A stretch of DNA of 64,000 nucleotides from CAVSUZ01 sp963834715 (GCA_963834715.1 CAWIDE010000032.1:40043-104042); one strand, 5' to 3'. Shown: positions 1-9,775, counted from the stretch's first letter. Numbers and translations: made by a program. The notes: a model not told the origin generated them from the letters alone.

Positions 1-1
1 C

Positions 2-250
2 ATTCGGGAGTTGCTGTCCGAAAGTGCATCCGGCGCGCTGGAAGCGCACGATTTGCGCATGCGTTACGCTGGACGGCTAACCTATCTGGAGTTCCATTTG
101 GTGGTGCCCGGTAACATGACGGTCTCCGAAGCACATGCGATCTGCGACCGTGTCGAGGCGCGGCTAAAAAAGGAAATGACCTACCTCGTTATTACCATCC
201 ATGTGGAACCGGAGGAAAAGGCGAAGCAGCATGGGGTGCCGATATTGTAG
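2..250 (+). CDS. Cation diffusion facilitator family transporter, C-terminal part (partial)
   Basis: This is the 3' end of a gene whose start lies left of the window; the frame is open from the first bases. The visible 80 or so residues look like the cytoplasmic dimerisation domain of CDF metal exporters: a strand-helix-strand pattern with 'LEFHLVVPGNMTVSEAH' and a terminal 'VTIHVEPE', typical of the ferredoxin-like fold that follows the six membrane helices. Such proteins exchange divalent metal ions (Zn, Co, Fe, Mn) for protons across the inner membrane. Metal specificity cannot be judged because the membrane part is missing. The next gene is convergent. Confidence 0.75.
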   Translation: MRELLSESASGALEAHDLRMRYAGRLTYLEFHLVVPGNMTVSEAHAICDRVEARLKKEMTYLVITIHVEPEEKAKQHGVPIL

Positions 251-331
251 TCGTTATGCGCGCGGCTCCCCGGTGGCGCTCCGCATCTGTACGTAGATGG
301 CCGATTTAGGGCAGGCCATGACGGGAGGATA

Positions 332-2104
332 TCACTCCGCGGCCAGAGCCTGCGGACCGGACGTAAGCTGGGTCTGGACGAGGGCGGCGAAAAGTCCATG
401 CCGCGCCAGCAGTGACTGGAAATCGCCCCGCTCCACGATGCGTCCGCTCTGAAACACCAGAATCTCATCCGCGTCCCGCACGGTCGATAGCCGATGCGCG
501 ATTACGAACGTGGTCCGGCCTTGCATCAGGTTCTTAAGTGCCCGCGTCACCCGTGCCTCAGTCGCCGCATCTAGAGCACTGGTTGCCTCATCCAGAATCA
601 GGATTGGGGGGTTCTTGAGCAACGCACGTGCAATCGCGAGCCGCTGCCGCTGTCCGCCCGACAGTGTGGCACCGCGCTCACCTATCATTGTGTCATACCC
701 ACGCGGCTGCCGTAGGATGAACTCGTGCGCATCCGCCAACTGACACGCGTGTTCTATCTCTTCATCGGTTGCATCGGGACGGCCCACCAGAAGATTGTCG
801 CGGATGGAACGATTGAACAGCAAACTCTCCTGAAACACCACGCCTATCGTGCGGCGCAGACTTTCGAGTGTGACATCGCGCAGGTCCTGCCCGTCGATCA
901 GCACCCGCCCTGTCGTAGGGTCCCACAGCCGCTGCAGCAGTGCCACCGCAGTTGACTTGCCTGCTCCTGTATGCCCCACGAGCGCAACCGACTGGCCCTT
1001 GGGCACCGAAAAAGACACATCCGTCAGCACGTTTGGGCCGCCCGGATAGGCGAAGGACACCCGATCGAAAACCACCTCGCCCCGGGTGACAACCAGCTCC
1101 TTGGCGGCCGGCGCTTCCGGCACGGAGCTTCGCGATCCAACCACCGAAAAATAGTCCTCCAGCGCGGGCATCCGAAGGAACAGCGTGGTTACGAACTGCA
1201 ACCCAGAATCGAGCCGCGCGATCAACAGCGTGGCAAATCCCATAAAACTGACGATCTCGGCCACGGTCGCCTGATTGTTCAGCAACAGCACCGTGCCCAC
1301 GAGCACGATCGAAATGACCGCCAGGGTCGAAGAGGCTCGCGTCAATACGTTTACCACTGCCCACCAGTTGAGCACCGGGAACTGGTGCCGGATCACCTCC
1401 TGCGCGATATCGCTGAACATCCGCGTCTCGGCCGCCAGGCGCGTGAACGACTGGACAACCATCACATTCGCCAGCGCATCCTGTGTGGTGCCCGCAAGCC
1501 GCGTATTCGCGCCCTCTACCCGCCGTTGCCCAGCCTGCGTCCGACGGATAACGTACGACGTAACCGTGATGAAAACGGCAACCAGAACAATCAGGCTTAG
1601 TGCCAACCGCCAGTTCATAAAAAGCGTCAGCGGCAGCAGCACGAGCACCGCCCCGACCGTGGATAACTGGTCCCGAAAGAATACCAGCCAAACCCCAAAC
1701 AGCGCGTCCGTGCCGGTAATCATTATCTTCATAAGCCGCCCGGAATGCACATCAGCGTGGAACGACAGCGGCATACCAAGTACGTGCGCGAAATACGTGC
1801 CCAGTTGCTTGATTCGATTGCGGTGCGCCAGCCGTTCCGCCTGCACCGATACGGCTACATTCGAAGCGATGCCTGCAACCCCCACACCGGCCCATATCGC
1901 GAGCAAGGAACCTGCCTGATGCCACAGGGTGTAAGTGTCCACGCCTCCCCAGTTCGAGAGGAGGCCGATCACGCGCCCGAACAGGATGGGATCAAGGAAT
2001 TGCAGGCCGGCGACGAGAATGTTTGCTATGCCCAACAGTGCAGCCACTCTGAGATCAGGGCCCAGAAGGGCTAGTACCTTGCTATAAACCTTGATGAAAC
2101 GCAT
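332..2104 (-). CDS. ndvA: ABC transporter ATP-binding/permease, NdvA/ChvA-like glucan exporter
   Basis: A 590-residue half-transporter with an N-terminal six-helix exporter domain (about residues 1-320) and a C-terminal nucleotide-binding domain. The ATPase shows Walker A 'GHTGAGKST', signature 'LSGGQRQRL' and Walker B 'LILDEATSALD'. Length and the opening 'MRFIKVYSKVLALLGPDLR' match the cyclic beta-1,2-glucan exporters NdvA/ChvA, which move periplasmic glucan across the inner membrane as homodimers. The cyclic glucan synthase is not in view, so the substrate is inferred from similarity only. A lipid A or generic multidrug exporter of the same fold is the alternative. Confidence 0.8.
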   Translation of the reverse strand: MRFIKVYSKVLALLGPDLRVAALLGIANILVAGLQFLDPILFGRVIGLLSNWGGVDTYTLWHQAGSLLAIWAGVGVAGIASNVAVSVQAERLAHRNRIKQLGTYFAHVLGMPLSFHADVHSGRLMKIMITGTDALFGVWLVFFRDQLSTVGAVLVLLPLTLFMNWRLALSLIVLVAVFITVTSYVIRRTQAGQRRVEGANTRLAGTTQDALANVMVVQSFTRLAAETRMFSDIAQEVIRHQFPVLNWWAVVNVLTRASSTLAVISIVLVGTVLLLNNQATVAEIVSFMGFATLLIARLDSGLQFVTTLFLRMPALEDYFSVVGSRSSVPEAPAAKELVVTRGEVVFDRVSFAYPGGPNVLTDVSFSVPKGQSVALVGHTGAGKSTAVALLQRLWDPTTGRVLIDGQDLRDVTLESLRRTIGVVFQESLLFNRSIRDNLLVGRPDATDEEIEHACQLADAHEFILRQPRGYDTMIGERGATLSGGQRQRLAIARALLKNPPILILDEATSALDAATEARVTRALKNLMQGRTTFVIAHRLSTVRDADEILVFQSGRIVERGDFQSLLARHGLFAALVQTQLTSGPQALAAE

Positions 2105-2157
2105 GCGCCCGCCTGGCTCTGCTCAGCCAAAAAAGCACCCTCGTGTGGCAGCAAGAC

Positions 2158-2173
2158 GGCGCGTGGTCGCGCC
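2158..2173 (-). terminator. Small hairpin just downstream of bolA
   Basis: A 6-bp GC stem (GGCGCG/CGCGCC) with a TGGT loop lies directly after the bolA stop codon. There is no U tract, so it is at best a weak or Rho-assisted terminator. Confidence 0.3.
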
Positions 2174-2175
2174 GC

Positions 2176-2517
2176 CTACTCACGCTCACGTGTGTCCTGG
2201 TCGAACCGAGCCTGCTCTTCCGGGGTCCGCAAGGTCAACGATAGCGCATGCATGCCGTCGGTAAACTCGTCGGTCAGTGCCTCATGAACCGCGCGCGACC
2301 GTGCCAGCCGGCTTATCCCCCGGAACTGCTCGGAAACGATGACCACGCTGTAATGGGTCTCTCCCTCGGGCCGCGCGCCGGCATGGCCCGCATGTTCGGC
2401 GCTGTGGTCGAACACGCGCACCAAGTTGGCGGAAAAGGTCCGGCGAAGCGTGGCCCGAAGCCTTTCGGCTCGGCTCTGGACTGCGCCGGGGTGCTGCATC
2501 TGGGGTATATCGGTCAT
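2176..2517 (-). CDS. bolA: BolA family protein
   Basis: About 113 residues from the ATG at 2517, preceded by an AAGGA-type ribosome site; an upstream in-frame extension lacks one. It carries the BolA fold core: 'HYSVVIVSEQFRGISRLARSRAVHEAL' resembles the family helix-turn element, and a histidine-rich loop ('HSAEHAGHAG') precedes it. BolA proteins pair with monothiol glutaredoxins to handle [2Fe-2S] clusters and iron signalling. It is divergent from the J-domain/cobS/cobT genes, an arrangement common in alphaproteobacteria. Confidence 0.85.
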   Translation of the reverse strand: MTDIPQMQHPGAVQSRAERLRATLRRTFSANLVRVFDHSAEHAGHAGARPEGETHYSVVIVSEQFRGISRLARSRAVHEALTDEFTDGMHALSLTLRTPEEQARFDQDTRERE

Positions 2518-2578
2518 GGCCTGTTCCTTATCAGGGAAGCATTGCCAAGGCAGCGGGGCCAGAGCACATAACGGCATC

Positions 2579-3166
2579 ATGACCCGCCGTGGATCGCGTC
2601 CCCGGGCCTATGCTCCCGACCCGGCAGCGCCGGGGCGGCTCTGCGATATGGGCGATTGCCCGGCCGCAGGAGAGTATCGGGCTCCCAAGTCGCGCCGAAA
2701 CCTGCACGAATACTGGTGGTTCTGCCTGGACCACGTCCGCGACTACAACGCCGCCTGGGACTACTATAAAGGTATGAGCCCGGGTGAGATCGAGACCGAG
2801 CTCCGCCGCGACACGTCGTGGCAACGGCCCACTTGGCCGCTGGGACGTTTGGGGTCGGCCGGCTGGGACGAGGAGCTCTTTCGCGACCCCCTGAACTTGC
2901 TTTCGGCCGGTCGCGTGCGCAAATCTGGGTCACCGTCGTCGCAGGTGCCCCCGGAACTCCGTGAACCTTTGGCGACTTTGGGTTTGAGCTGGCCGGTTAC
3001 CCTTCCAGTCCTCAAGACCCGCTATAAGGAGCTCGCCAAGCGCCACCATCCGGATGCCAACGGCGGCGACCGTGCGGCAGAGGAGCGGCTGAAGACCATC
3101 AATCTGGCCTACGCCACCGTCCGGGTTCGGCTGGCCAGAGAGGCGCCGGCAGCCGCCACCGCTTGA
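2579..3166 (+). CDS. J-domain containing protein
   Basis: A 195-residue protein whose last 60 residues form a J domain: 'LKTRYKELAKRHHPDANGGD' contains the HPD tripeptide that stimulates DnaK ATPase. The N-terminal part has 'CDMGDCPAAGEYRAPKSRR' followed by a cysteine and histidine ('CLDH'), suggesting a small metal-binding module, as in relatives found next to bolA and cobS. The ATG at 2579 is chosen because upstream codons overlap the divergent bolA promoter region. It probably recruits Hsp70 to a specific client; the client is unknown. Confidence 0.8.
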   Translation: MTRRGSRPRAYAPDPAAPGRLCDMGDCPAAGEYRAPKSRRNLHEYWWFCLDHVRDYNAAWDYYKGMSPGEIETELRRDTSWQRPTWPLGRLGSAGWDEELFRDPLNLLSAGRVRKSGSPSSQVPPELREPLATLGLSWPVTLPVLKTRYKELAKRHHPDANGGDRAAEERLKTINLAYATVRVRLAREAPAAATA

Positions 3167-3228
3167 ACCTTTTTGAGCCGGGTCTTCCGGCCTAAGCTTT
3201 TCAGGATCGAACAGGACACGCTGCTCTG

Positions 3229-4236
3229 ATGAACAAAGTCACCTCCCTTGCAGAAATGCGGCCCACCTCGGCCATTGACGTGCCGGATACGGAAGTCGTC
3301 GCCCGCGAGGCATTTGGAATTGAGACCGACTTGGTTGTGCCTGCCTTCTCGGTCCGCACCGAGCACGTGCCTGACATTGATGACGCCTATAAGTTCGACC
3401 GGGAAACAACTTTGGCGATCCTGGCCGGTTTTGCGTACAACCGCCGAGTCATGATCCAGGGCTATCATGGCACTGGCAAATCCACCCATATCGAACAGGT
3501 TGCGGCGCGGCTGAACTGGCCGTGCATTCGTGTCAACCTGGATAGCCACATCAGCCGCATCGACCTGATCGGTAAGGACGCCATTGTCCTGCGGGATGGC
3601 AAGCAGGTCACCGAATTCCGCGAGGGCATCCTTCCATGGGCCCTGCAGCACGCCTGCACTCTGGTCTTCGACGAGTATGACGCTGGCCGGCCTGATGTCA
3701 TGTTCGTTATCCAGCGGGTTCTGGAGGTCGAGGGGAAGCTGACCCTGCTGGACCAGAACCGCGTGATCCGGCCGCATCCGTCATTCCGCCTGTTTTCCAC
3801 CTCGAATACCGTGGGTCTGGGCGACACCACGGGCCTGTATCACGGGACCCAGCAGATCAATCAGGGTCAGATGGACCGGTGGAATATCGTGGCGACGCTC
3901 AACTACCTTCCGCATGCGATGGAAACCGGCATCGTATTGGCGAAAATGGGTCTCGATCCGTCCGACGCTGCCACAAAGAAGCGTGTCGAGAGCATGGTGG
4001 CGCTGGCGGATCTAACCCGTGCTGGATTTATCAACGGCGACATCTCAACAGTGATGTCGCCACGCACCGTGATTACCTGGGCCGAAAATGCCCGGATCTT
4101 CGGCGATGTCGGTTTTGCGTTCCGGATGACCTTCCTTAACAAGTGTGACGAGGCCGAGCGCGCAACAGTGGCCGAGTATTACCAGCGCTGCTTCAACGAG
4201 GAGGTGCCCACCGGGGTCGTGCCGCGTAAGAGCTGA
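3229..4236 (+). CDS. cobS: Cobaltochelatase subunit CobS
   Basis: A 335-residue AAA+ ATPase of the MoxR/CobS group. Walker A 'GYHGTGKSTHIEQ' is near residue 85, followed by a Walker B-like 'TLVFDEYDAG'. CobS and CobT form the hexameric chaperone that drives CobN in inserting cobalt into hydrogenobyrinic acid a,c-diamide, the aerobic route to vitamin B12. It overlaps cobT by one base (TGATG), so the two are translationally coupled. CobN is not in the window, as is usual when cobST sits with bolA. Confidence 0.93.
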   Translation: MNKVTSLAEMRPTSAIDVPDTEVVAREAFGIETDLVVPAFSVRTEHVPDIDDAYKFDRETTLAILAGFAYNRRVMIQGYHGTGKSTHIEQVAARLNWPCIRVNLDSHISRIDLIGKDAIVLRDGKQVTEFREGILPWALQHACTLVFDEYDAGRPDVMFVIQRVLEVEGKLTLLDQNRVIRPHPSFRLFSTSNTVGLGDTTGLYHGTQQINQGQMDRWNIVATLNYLPHAMETGIVLAKMGLDPSDAATKKRVESMVALADLTRAGFINGDISTVMSPRTVITWAENARIFGDVGFAFRMTFLNKCDEAERATVAEYYQRCFNEEVPTGVVPRKS

Positions 4237-6113
4237 TGAGCGGATCCAATAAAGACAACGCCCGAGCCGAAGAGTTCAAGCGCGCGACCGCTGGCGTATT
4301 GCGCGCTATGGCGGAAACCTCGGATGTTCAGGTCAACTTCCAGCCTGGCCCCTCCGGCCTGTCCGGCAAGCGGGCCCGCCTTCCGCTACCCACTCGCAAC
4401 CTGCCGCCGGCAGAAATGGCCAAGCTACGTGGCGCCTCCGATGCCATTGCCCTGCGCCTGAGGCATCACGACGACACTGTCCACAACGCGCGCATGCCGG
4501 CTCGCCGGGACGCTCGGGACGCCTTCGACGCGCTGGAACAGGCGCGGGTAGAAAGCGTCGGTTCGCGTCACATGGCGGGTGTCGCCGCCAATCTCCGTGC
4601 CAGGCTCGCCGAAGAGTGCGAGGGTGAGGGCTACGACCGCATGACGCGCAAGGACCAGCTTCCTGTCGCGGCCGCGCTTTCGATGCTGGCTCGCGAGCAG
4701 ATGTCCGGTGACCCGGCGCCCGAAGCCGCCCGCCGGGTCCTGGGGCTATGGCGGGACACGCTGGGTCCCGATGCCGATGCTGCCTTGGGCGAACTCGGTC
4801 GCGTTCAGGACGATCAGCGTGCGTTCGCTAAAGCCGCGCGCAAGCTGCTCGCCGCCATGAACCTGGCGGAAGCGGAAGCCGACGCCGAACCTGAGGATCA
4901 GGACCAGGAGGGGGAGGAGAGCGGCGATCAGTCGAACCAGCAGGAGGATTTGCCCGAGGGGCAGGGGCAGGACCAGTCGGATACCGAGGCCATGTTGGCT
5001 GCTCAACCTGAAGACATGGAGGGCGACGCGGCGGACGATAGCGGCGAGGAATCCGAAGAGGAAGCTGCTATCGCCGAGGGCGATGATCGCCCCGGCGGAC
5101 CTCAGCCCCGGCGCGAGCGGCCCAACCCCGACGACAGCGCCGTGTATCGCGCCTACACGCGCCAGTTCGATGAAGAAATTGCGGCCGAGGATCTTTGCGA
5201 CCCGGACGAGTTGACCCGTCTTCGTCAGCAACTCGATCAGCAACTGCAGCATCTGCACGGGGTCATCTCGAAACTGGCCAACCGGCTGCAGCGCCGGCTG
5301 ATGGCCCAACAGCAGCGGTCGTGGGAGTTCGATCTTGATGAAGGTCTGCTCGATGCCGGCCGCCTGTCGCGCGTTGTGGTGAACCCTCTGCAGGCCCTGT
5401 CCTACAAGCAGGAACAGGAGATGGAATTCCGCGATACGGTGGTGACGCTCCTGATCGACAACTCCGGTTCGATGCGTGGCCGCCCGATCACCGTGGCAGC
5501 GATGTGCGGAGATATACTTGCGCGCACGTTAGAACGGTGCGCCGTTAAAGTGGAAGTTTTGGGGTTTACCACCCGAGCCTGGAAGGGCGGCCAGAGCAGG
5601 GAGAGATGGGTCCAGGATGGCAAGCCGCGCAACCCGGGCCGGCTGAATGATCTGCGGCACATAGTTTACAAGGCCGCTGACGCCCCCTGGCGGCGCGCGC
5701 GGAAGAATCTCGGGTTGATGCTGCGCGAGGGTTTGCTGAAGGAGAACATCGATGGGGAGGCGCTTCTTTGGGCCTATCGCCGCCTGATTGCCCGGGCGGA
5801 GAATCGCCGTATCCTGATGGTGATCAGCGATGGCGCGCCGGTCGATGACTCCACTCTGTCCGTTAATCCGGGCAACTATCTGGAGAAGCACCTGCGCGAG
5901 GTGATTTGGGAGATCGAATCAAGGGACCAGGTGGAACTGATTGCGATCGGCATCGGGCATGATGTGACACGGTATTACAGGCGTGCCGTTACCATTGTCG
6001 ATGCCGAGGAACTCGGCGGCACCATGATGAAGAAGCTAACCGAGTTGTTCGACGAGGATATGGATGCCGCCTGGGCTCGTGCATCCGCCGAGAAAGCGGC
6101 ACTCGTCGTGTAA
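4236..6113 (+). CDS. cobT: Cobaltochelatase subunit CobT
   Basis: A 625-residue partner of CobS. An N-terminal CobT region is followed by a very acidic, Glu/Asp/Gln-rich linker (about residues 215-300), then a von Willebrand A domain with the MIDAS motif 'DNSGS' near residue 408. The layout mirrors the D and I subunits of magnesium chelatase. It provides the platform that couples CobS ATP hydrolysis to cobalt insertion by CobN. Length and domain order are normal. Confidence 0.93.
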   Translation: MSGSNKDNARAEEFKRATAGVLRAMAETSDVQVNFQPGPSGLSGKRARLPLPTRNLPPAEMAKLRGASDAIALRLRHHDDTVHNARMPARRDARDAFDALEQARVESVGSRHMAGVAANLRARLAEECEGEGYDRMTRKDQLPVAAALSMLAREQMSGDPAPEAARRVLGLWRDTLGPDADAALGELGRVQDDQRAFAKAARKLLAAMNLAEAEADAEPEDQDQEGEESGDQSNQQEDLPEGQGQDQSDTEAMLAAQPEDMEGDAADDSGEESEEEAAIAEGDDRPGGPQPRRERPNPDDSAVYRAYTRQFDEEIAAEDLCDPDELTRLRQQLDQQLQHLHGVISKLANRLQRRLMAQQQRSWEFDLDEGLLDAGRLSRVVVNPLQALSYKQEQEMEFRDTVVTLLIDNSGSMRGRPITVAAMCGDILARTLERCAVKVEVLGFTTRAWKGGQSRERWVQDGKPRNPGRLNDLRHIVYKAADAPWRRARKNLGLMLREGLLKENIDGEALLWAYRRLIARAENRRILMVISDGAPVDDSTLSVNPGNYLEKHLREVIWEIESRDQVELIAIGIGHDVTRYYRRAVTIVDAEELGGTMMKKLTELFDEDMDAAWARASAEKAALVV

Positions 6114-6213
6114 CACCTAGCGGCTACGCCTACGGCGGGTCGCGGAAGTGTTGGTAGGGTAAATCACAGACCTGTCATGTGAGTTCGGTTCGTCTTGTGC
6201 CATAAGGTCCGGT

Positions 6214-6221
6214 AAAGGAGG
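6214..6221 (+). promoter_or_regulatory. Strong ribosome binding site of the GMC oxidoreductase
   Basis: AAAGGAGG ends six bases before the ATG at 6228, a near-perfect anti-16S match that fixes the start of the following gene. Confidence 0.7.
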
Positions 6222-6227
6222 AGCGTC

Positions 6228-8480
6228 ATGCCGGCCACGAGAACCCCAGACCCGCGACTGATCGCAAAGACTCACGCAGCGATGTTCGATATGTGGTTTC
6301 CGCTCGATGAGTTGCCGCTTCCGCCAGATGCGAAGCCGGAGATTGCCGCGATCGCCGCGAAAGTCAACGCCGGCATGTTCGAAGGCTTCAGCAATACGCT
6401 GGTAATGGCGATCCTGACGGCGATGACCTACCCCGATTCGTTACAGTTTTACTCTTGCCTTGAGAAATCATCCAATCCGGCAGTGCAGGCATTTTTAGTG
6501 GCGACAGGAGGCTTTGGCGGCATGGCAGCCGAGCTGCGCGAACCGCTGTTTTCGTTTTTCTTCAACGGCACCTGCGGTCCCGAAAGCACGCTGTTCGCCA
6601 TGGTTTTGCGGGAGGCTTATCTTTCCGGGATATGGGATTTGCCACTCGCTGTCCCGCTGACCGGCATCCTACCGCCTTCGGTTTTCATGCCAAATCCTGA
6701 TTTCTATTCAAAGGCGCACGCCCCGACTTTTCCGCCGAGTCGGCTCTACTACGATGCCAAGTCGAACAACATTAAGCACAAGGATGGCTTCATCGATTAT
6801 ATTGTTGTCGGCAGCGGTCCTGGCGGAGCAACGGTCGCGCACCAATTATGGGAAGCTGGCAAATGGGTGGTTTTGATCGAGAAAGGGCCCTGGATAGTCT
6901 GGGGCTCGATGGACACTCGCAGCTATCCATCATTGATGTTTGAGCAAGATAGATCCGCTACAACAGATAATGGCATCATCTTGCGCAGCGGCGAAGTAAT
7001 GGGGGGTGGCAGCACGGTCAATATCGACCTGGCCTTCTCGCCGCTGGAAGCTACCATCCAGGCGCGCGTCGACGTGTGGAAGGAACAAGGGCTGATCGAC
7101 GCTCGGTTTTACACGCAAGAGAATATCGCTGCCGCGTATCAGTGGGTGCGTGAGAAAATCGAGACGAGGCAGCTTTCGCAGCACGAACTGAACCAAGACA
7201 ATAAGGTCTTATGGGATGGGGCTGAGCATCTGGGCGTCGATCCCAAGCTGTATCACCTCAACCGTTATCGCGTGGGCTATTCGCCGTCTCCAGTCGATGA
7301 CAAACGTGATGCCGCCGAGCAATTGATAACCCCGGCGGCGACGGATCCGGCCAATCCGCTGAGCGTCATCCCGGATGCTGAAGTCGATGAAGTTCTCTTC
7401 GAATCGGTCGACGGCCAGAGCATCCAAGCTACCGGGGTGGCGTTGACGATGCGGAAGCCGTGGACTGCTTACGGCAACACGATCGTTAATCCCTGCAATT
7501 TGCAAATACCTGTGGGCGCGAACGTAACCTGTCTGGCGGAGAATGTGATCCTCGCCGGCGGCACCATCGGTACGACGAAGGTGCTACTGAAGACGGCGAA
7601 GAACAACTTGGCAATCAACAACCCGCGGATTGGCAGGGGCCTCATTCTCCATCCCTCGATGCCGCTGGTTGGGGTGTTCGACCGCCAGATCAACCTGCTT
7701 GAAGGACTCGACAGCGCTACGTTCGTCGATGCGTTCGGGGTGATGCCGGGCTTCATTTTTGAAACCATGGGCGGGCTGCCTGCCTATGGCGCCCTGCTGA
7801 TTCCGGGGAGTGGCAAGCAGGTTTATGACATTCTCTCCGGGTTCAATGTGTCGGCGGGATTCGGCGTCATGCTGGTTGACACGCCATCAGAAGATAACCG
7901 CATTACACTCGACGAAAATGGCGAACCGGCGCTGACCTACACCATCAGCGAGTCCGACAAGGAGCGCTTTCGCACCGGAGTGGCGCTAGGAATTCGGATG
8001 ATGTTTCTCGCTGGTGCCCAAAACGTTATCGTCCCGTCCAATGAGAATCTGCTTGGCAAACCCGATTTCGATCCGATGCGCGGTATCTTTCTGAGCAAGA
8101 TCGACCAGCCTGATTTGGTCAAGGAGCATCTTGACTTTATTCCGAACCGCACCCTCCTCACGGCCGCACATATCCAAGCCGCGAACAAGATTGGTCCGTC
8201 GCCTGATGTCTCCGTAGTATCTACACGTCAGCGCGTATGGAACGTTATTACTCGCGGGGAGGTGCCTAATCTTTACATCATGGATAGCAGCATATTACCG
8301 ACCTCGGTTGGTGCGAATCCGATGCAGTCGATTTACACGTTCGCCAAAATCTTCGCCGACAGGCTCATTCATGGCATCGATGCCATGTGGCACCCTTCGC
8401 TCCGCGTTCCCGCGCGAGAGAGTGGAGGAGCCCGAGCTGGCAATGGGACTGCGGCCGTTGTTGCAGCAGGAGATCGTTAG
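6228..8480 (+). CDS. GMC family oxidoreductase, long form
   Basis: A 750-residue flavoprotein. A roughly 185-residue N-terminal region with no recognised motif precedes the FAD-binding Rossmann motif 'VVGSGPGG' at about residues 193-200; 'GGGSTVNIDLAFSP' is the second FAD signature. The C-terminal GMC domain ends with 'DSSILPTSVGANPMQSIYTFA', where the Asn-Pro pair of the family lies. The layout resembles long-chain alcohol oxidases and cholesterol-oxidase-like GMC enzymes, which also have N-terminal extensions. It probably oxidises a hydrophobic alcohol; the substrate is unknown. No signal peptide is visible and the gene appears monocistronic. Confidence 0.8.
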   Translation: MPATRTPDPRLIAKTHAAMFDMWFPLDELPLPPDAKPEIAAIAAKVNAGMFEGFSNTLVMAILTAMTYPDSLQFYSCLEKSSNPAVQAFLVATGGFGGMAAELREPLFSFFFNGTCGPESTLFAMVLREAYLSGIWDLPLAVPLTGILPPSVFMPNPDFYSKAHAPTFPPSRLYYDAKSNNIKHKDGFIDYIVVGSGPGGATVAHQLWEAGKWVVLIEKGPWIVWGSMDTRSYPSLMFEQDRSATTDNGIILRSGEVMGGGSTVNIDLAFSPLEATIQARVDVWKEQGLIDARFYTQENIAAAYQWVREKIETRQLSQHELNQDNKVLWDGAEHLGVDPKLYHLNRYRVGYSPSPVDDKRDAAEQLITPAATDPANPLSVIPDAEVDEVLFESVDGQSIQATGVALTMRKPWTAYGNTIVNPCNLQIPVGANVTCLAENVILAGGTIGTTKVLLKTAKNNLAINNPRIGRGLILHPSMPLVGVFDRQINLLEGLDSATFVDAFGVMPGFIFETMGGLPAYGALLIPGSGKQVYDILSGFNVSAGFGVMLVDTPSEDNRITLDENGEPALTYTISESDKERFRTGVALGIRMMFLAGAQNVIVPSNENLLGKPDFDPMRGIFLSKIDQPDLVKEHLDFIPNRTLLTAAHIQAANKIGPSPDVSVVSTRQRVWNVITRGEVPNLYIMDSSILPTSVGANPMQSIYTFAKIFADRLIHGIDAMWHPSLRVPARESGGARAGNGTAAVVAAGDR

Positions 8481-9775
8481 GCGTCGCTGGGTCGAGGTGG
8501 GGTGAAGGTAAGGATCAGTCCACCGGTCGCGAGAAGCACGACAATTGCTGCCATCCCGGCACGCTGACTGCCGGTAAGCGATGTGACGGCGCCGAGCGTT
8601 GCGGGGCCTATGAAGCCGGTGATACGGCCGGATAGCGCGTATAAGCCAAACATGGCATTTCGCGATGGCGGGTCGGCGATCTGCGCCATCAAGCTGCGGC
8701 TTGCGGATTGGGCTGGGCCAACAAAAAGTCCAAGGCCGATTGCCGCTGCCCAGAACAGTTTCAGTGATGGCGCCAGCAGCGCCGCTGTTCCGAAGAGGCA
8801 TAAAGCCACGACAGCAATCAGGATTGTCGTGCGGGAGCCGAGCCGATCCTCTAGCAGCGCGAAACCAAGTGCGCCTACTCCCGCGCCGATATTCAGCACA
8901 ATCCCAAGCAGCAGCACTCTTTTAGCATCCATGCCAAAAACGCCTGCTGCAAAGATCGCTCCGAATGCAAACAAGGTGGTCAGACCATCTGTATAGAGCA
9001 TCCGCGCAACTAGAAAACCGCGCAGGTAAGGTCGCATCGCTGCCATTGTAACGGCATGGCGCAACGTCTTCACGCTGGCAAGCAGCGCCTCAGCCCAGGT
9101 CCGCGCCTCTCTTGCTCGCGGCGCGAGCAGGATAATCGGCCAGGAAAAAGTGGCGATCCATGCAGCAGCGAACAGCGTAGTTGCACGGACTGGCTCGGCG
9201 CCTTGAGAGGACAGGCCAAACAAGGGAGGTTTCGGGTTGATCAGCACGGCCAGGCATATCGTAAGGCAGATCAATCCGCCTACATAACCGGAACCCCAGG
9301 CGAGACCAGACAGGCGGCCGATCCGACCTTGTGGAGCGATATCGGTCAACATGCTGTTGTAGAATATCGACGCTATTTCAAACGAGACGGTTCCGAGGAC
9401 GACGAGGGTTAAGGCCAGCACTTGGAAGCGCGGCTGCGGCCGTACAAACCAAAGCCCAGTGGTTGCCAGGATCATCATGGTTGTGGCGCCGGCCAGCAAT
9501 AGGCGTCTTCCCCGCTGATCCGCGATGGCGCCGGCCGGGATCGCCAATCCCGCGATGATTACCCCCGCGACCGTCTGGCCCATTGCCCAGGCGGCGGTGC
9601 CGCTCACTGGATTCGGCGCAACTGCGCGCACAAAGTAAGTAGCAAAGATGAAGGTTGTTACGATTGTACTATAGGCGCTATAGGCCCAGTCGTAAGCACA
9701 CCATGCCAGGGGGATGGCCCATGAGCCGACCGGGGTCTGGCGCCTGAGCTTGAGGCGCTCAGGAAGGTGATGCAG
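8477..9775 (-). CDS. MFS transporter, UMF1-like (start codon unclear)
   Basis: A multi-helix membrane transporter, about 385 residues from the first conventional start (GTG at 9631). The same frame continues upstream without a stop and encodes 'WCAYDWAYSAYSTIVTTF', which matches the conserved first helix of UMF1-type permeases, so the protein must begin earlier. From there to the in-frame stop at about 9875 there is no ATG, GTG or TTG. A CTG at 9773-9775 would fit the length, and it overlaps the end of marR. The substrate is unknown; the preceding MarR regulator may control it. Confidence 0.65.
   Translation of the reverse strand: MHHLPERLKLRRQTPVGSWAIPLAWCAYDWAYSAYSTIVTTFIFATYFVRAVAPNPVSGTAAWAMGQTVAGVIIAGLAIPAGAIADQRGRRLLLAGATTMMILATTGLWFVRPQPRFQVLALTLVVLGTVSFEIASIFYNSMLTDIAPQGRIGRLSGLAWGSGYVGGLICLTICLAVLINPKPPLFGLSSQGAEPVRATTLFAAAWIATFSWPIILLAPRAREARTWAEALLASVKTLRHAVTMAAMRPYLRGFLVARMLYTDGLTTLFAFGAIFAAGVFGMDAKRVLLLGIVLNIGAGVGALGFALLEDRLGSRTTILIAVVALCLFGTAALLAPSLKLFWAAAIGLGLFVGPAQSASRSLMAQIADPPSRNAMFGLYALSGRITGFIGPATLGAVTSLTGSQRAGMAAIVVLLATGGLILTFTPPRPSDA

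Noticed and set aside
762..1691. 309-codon minus-strand frame inside the ABC exporter
   Set aside because: It is a Gly/Arg/Ala-rich shadow of the NdvA-like gene in another frame of the same strand.
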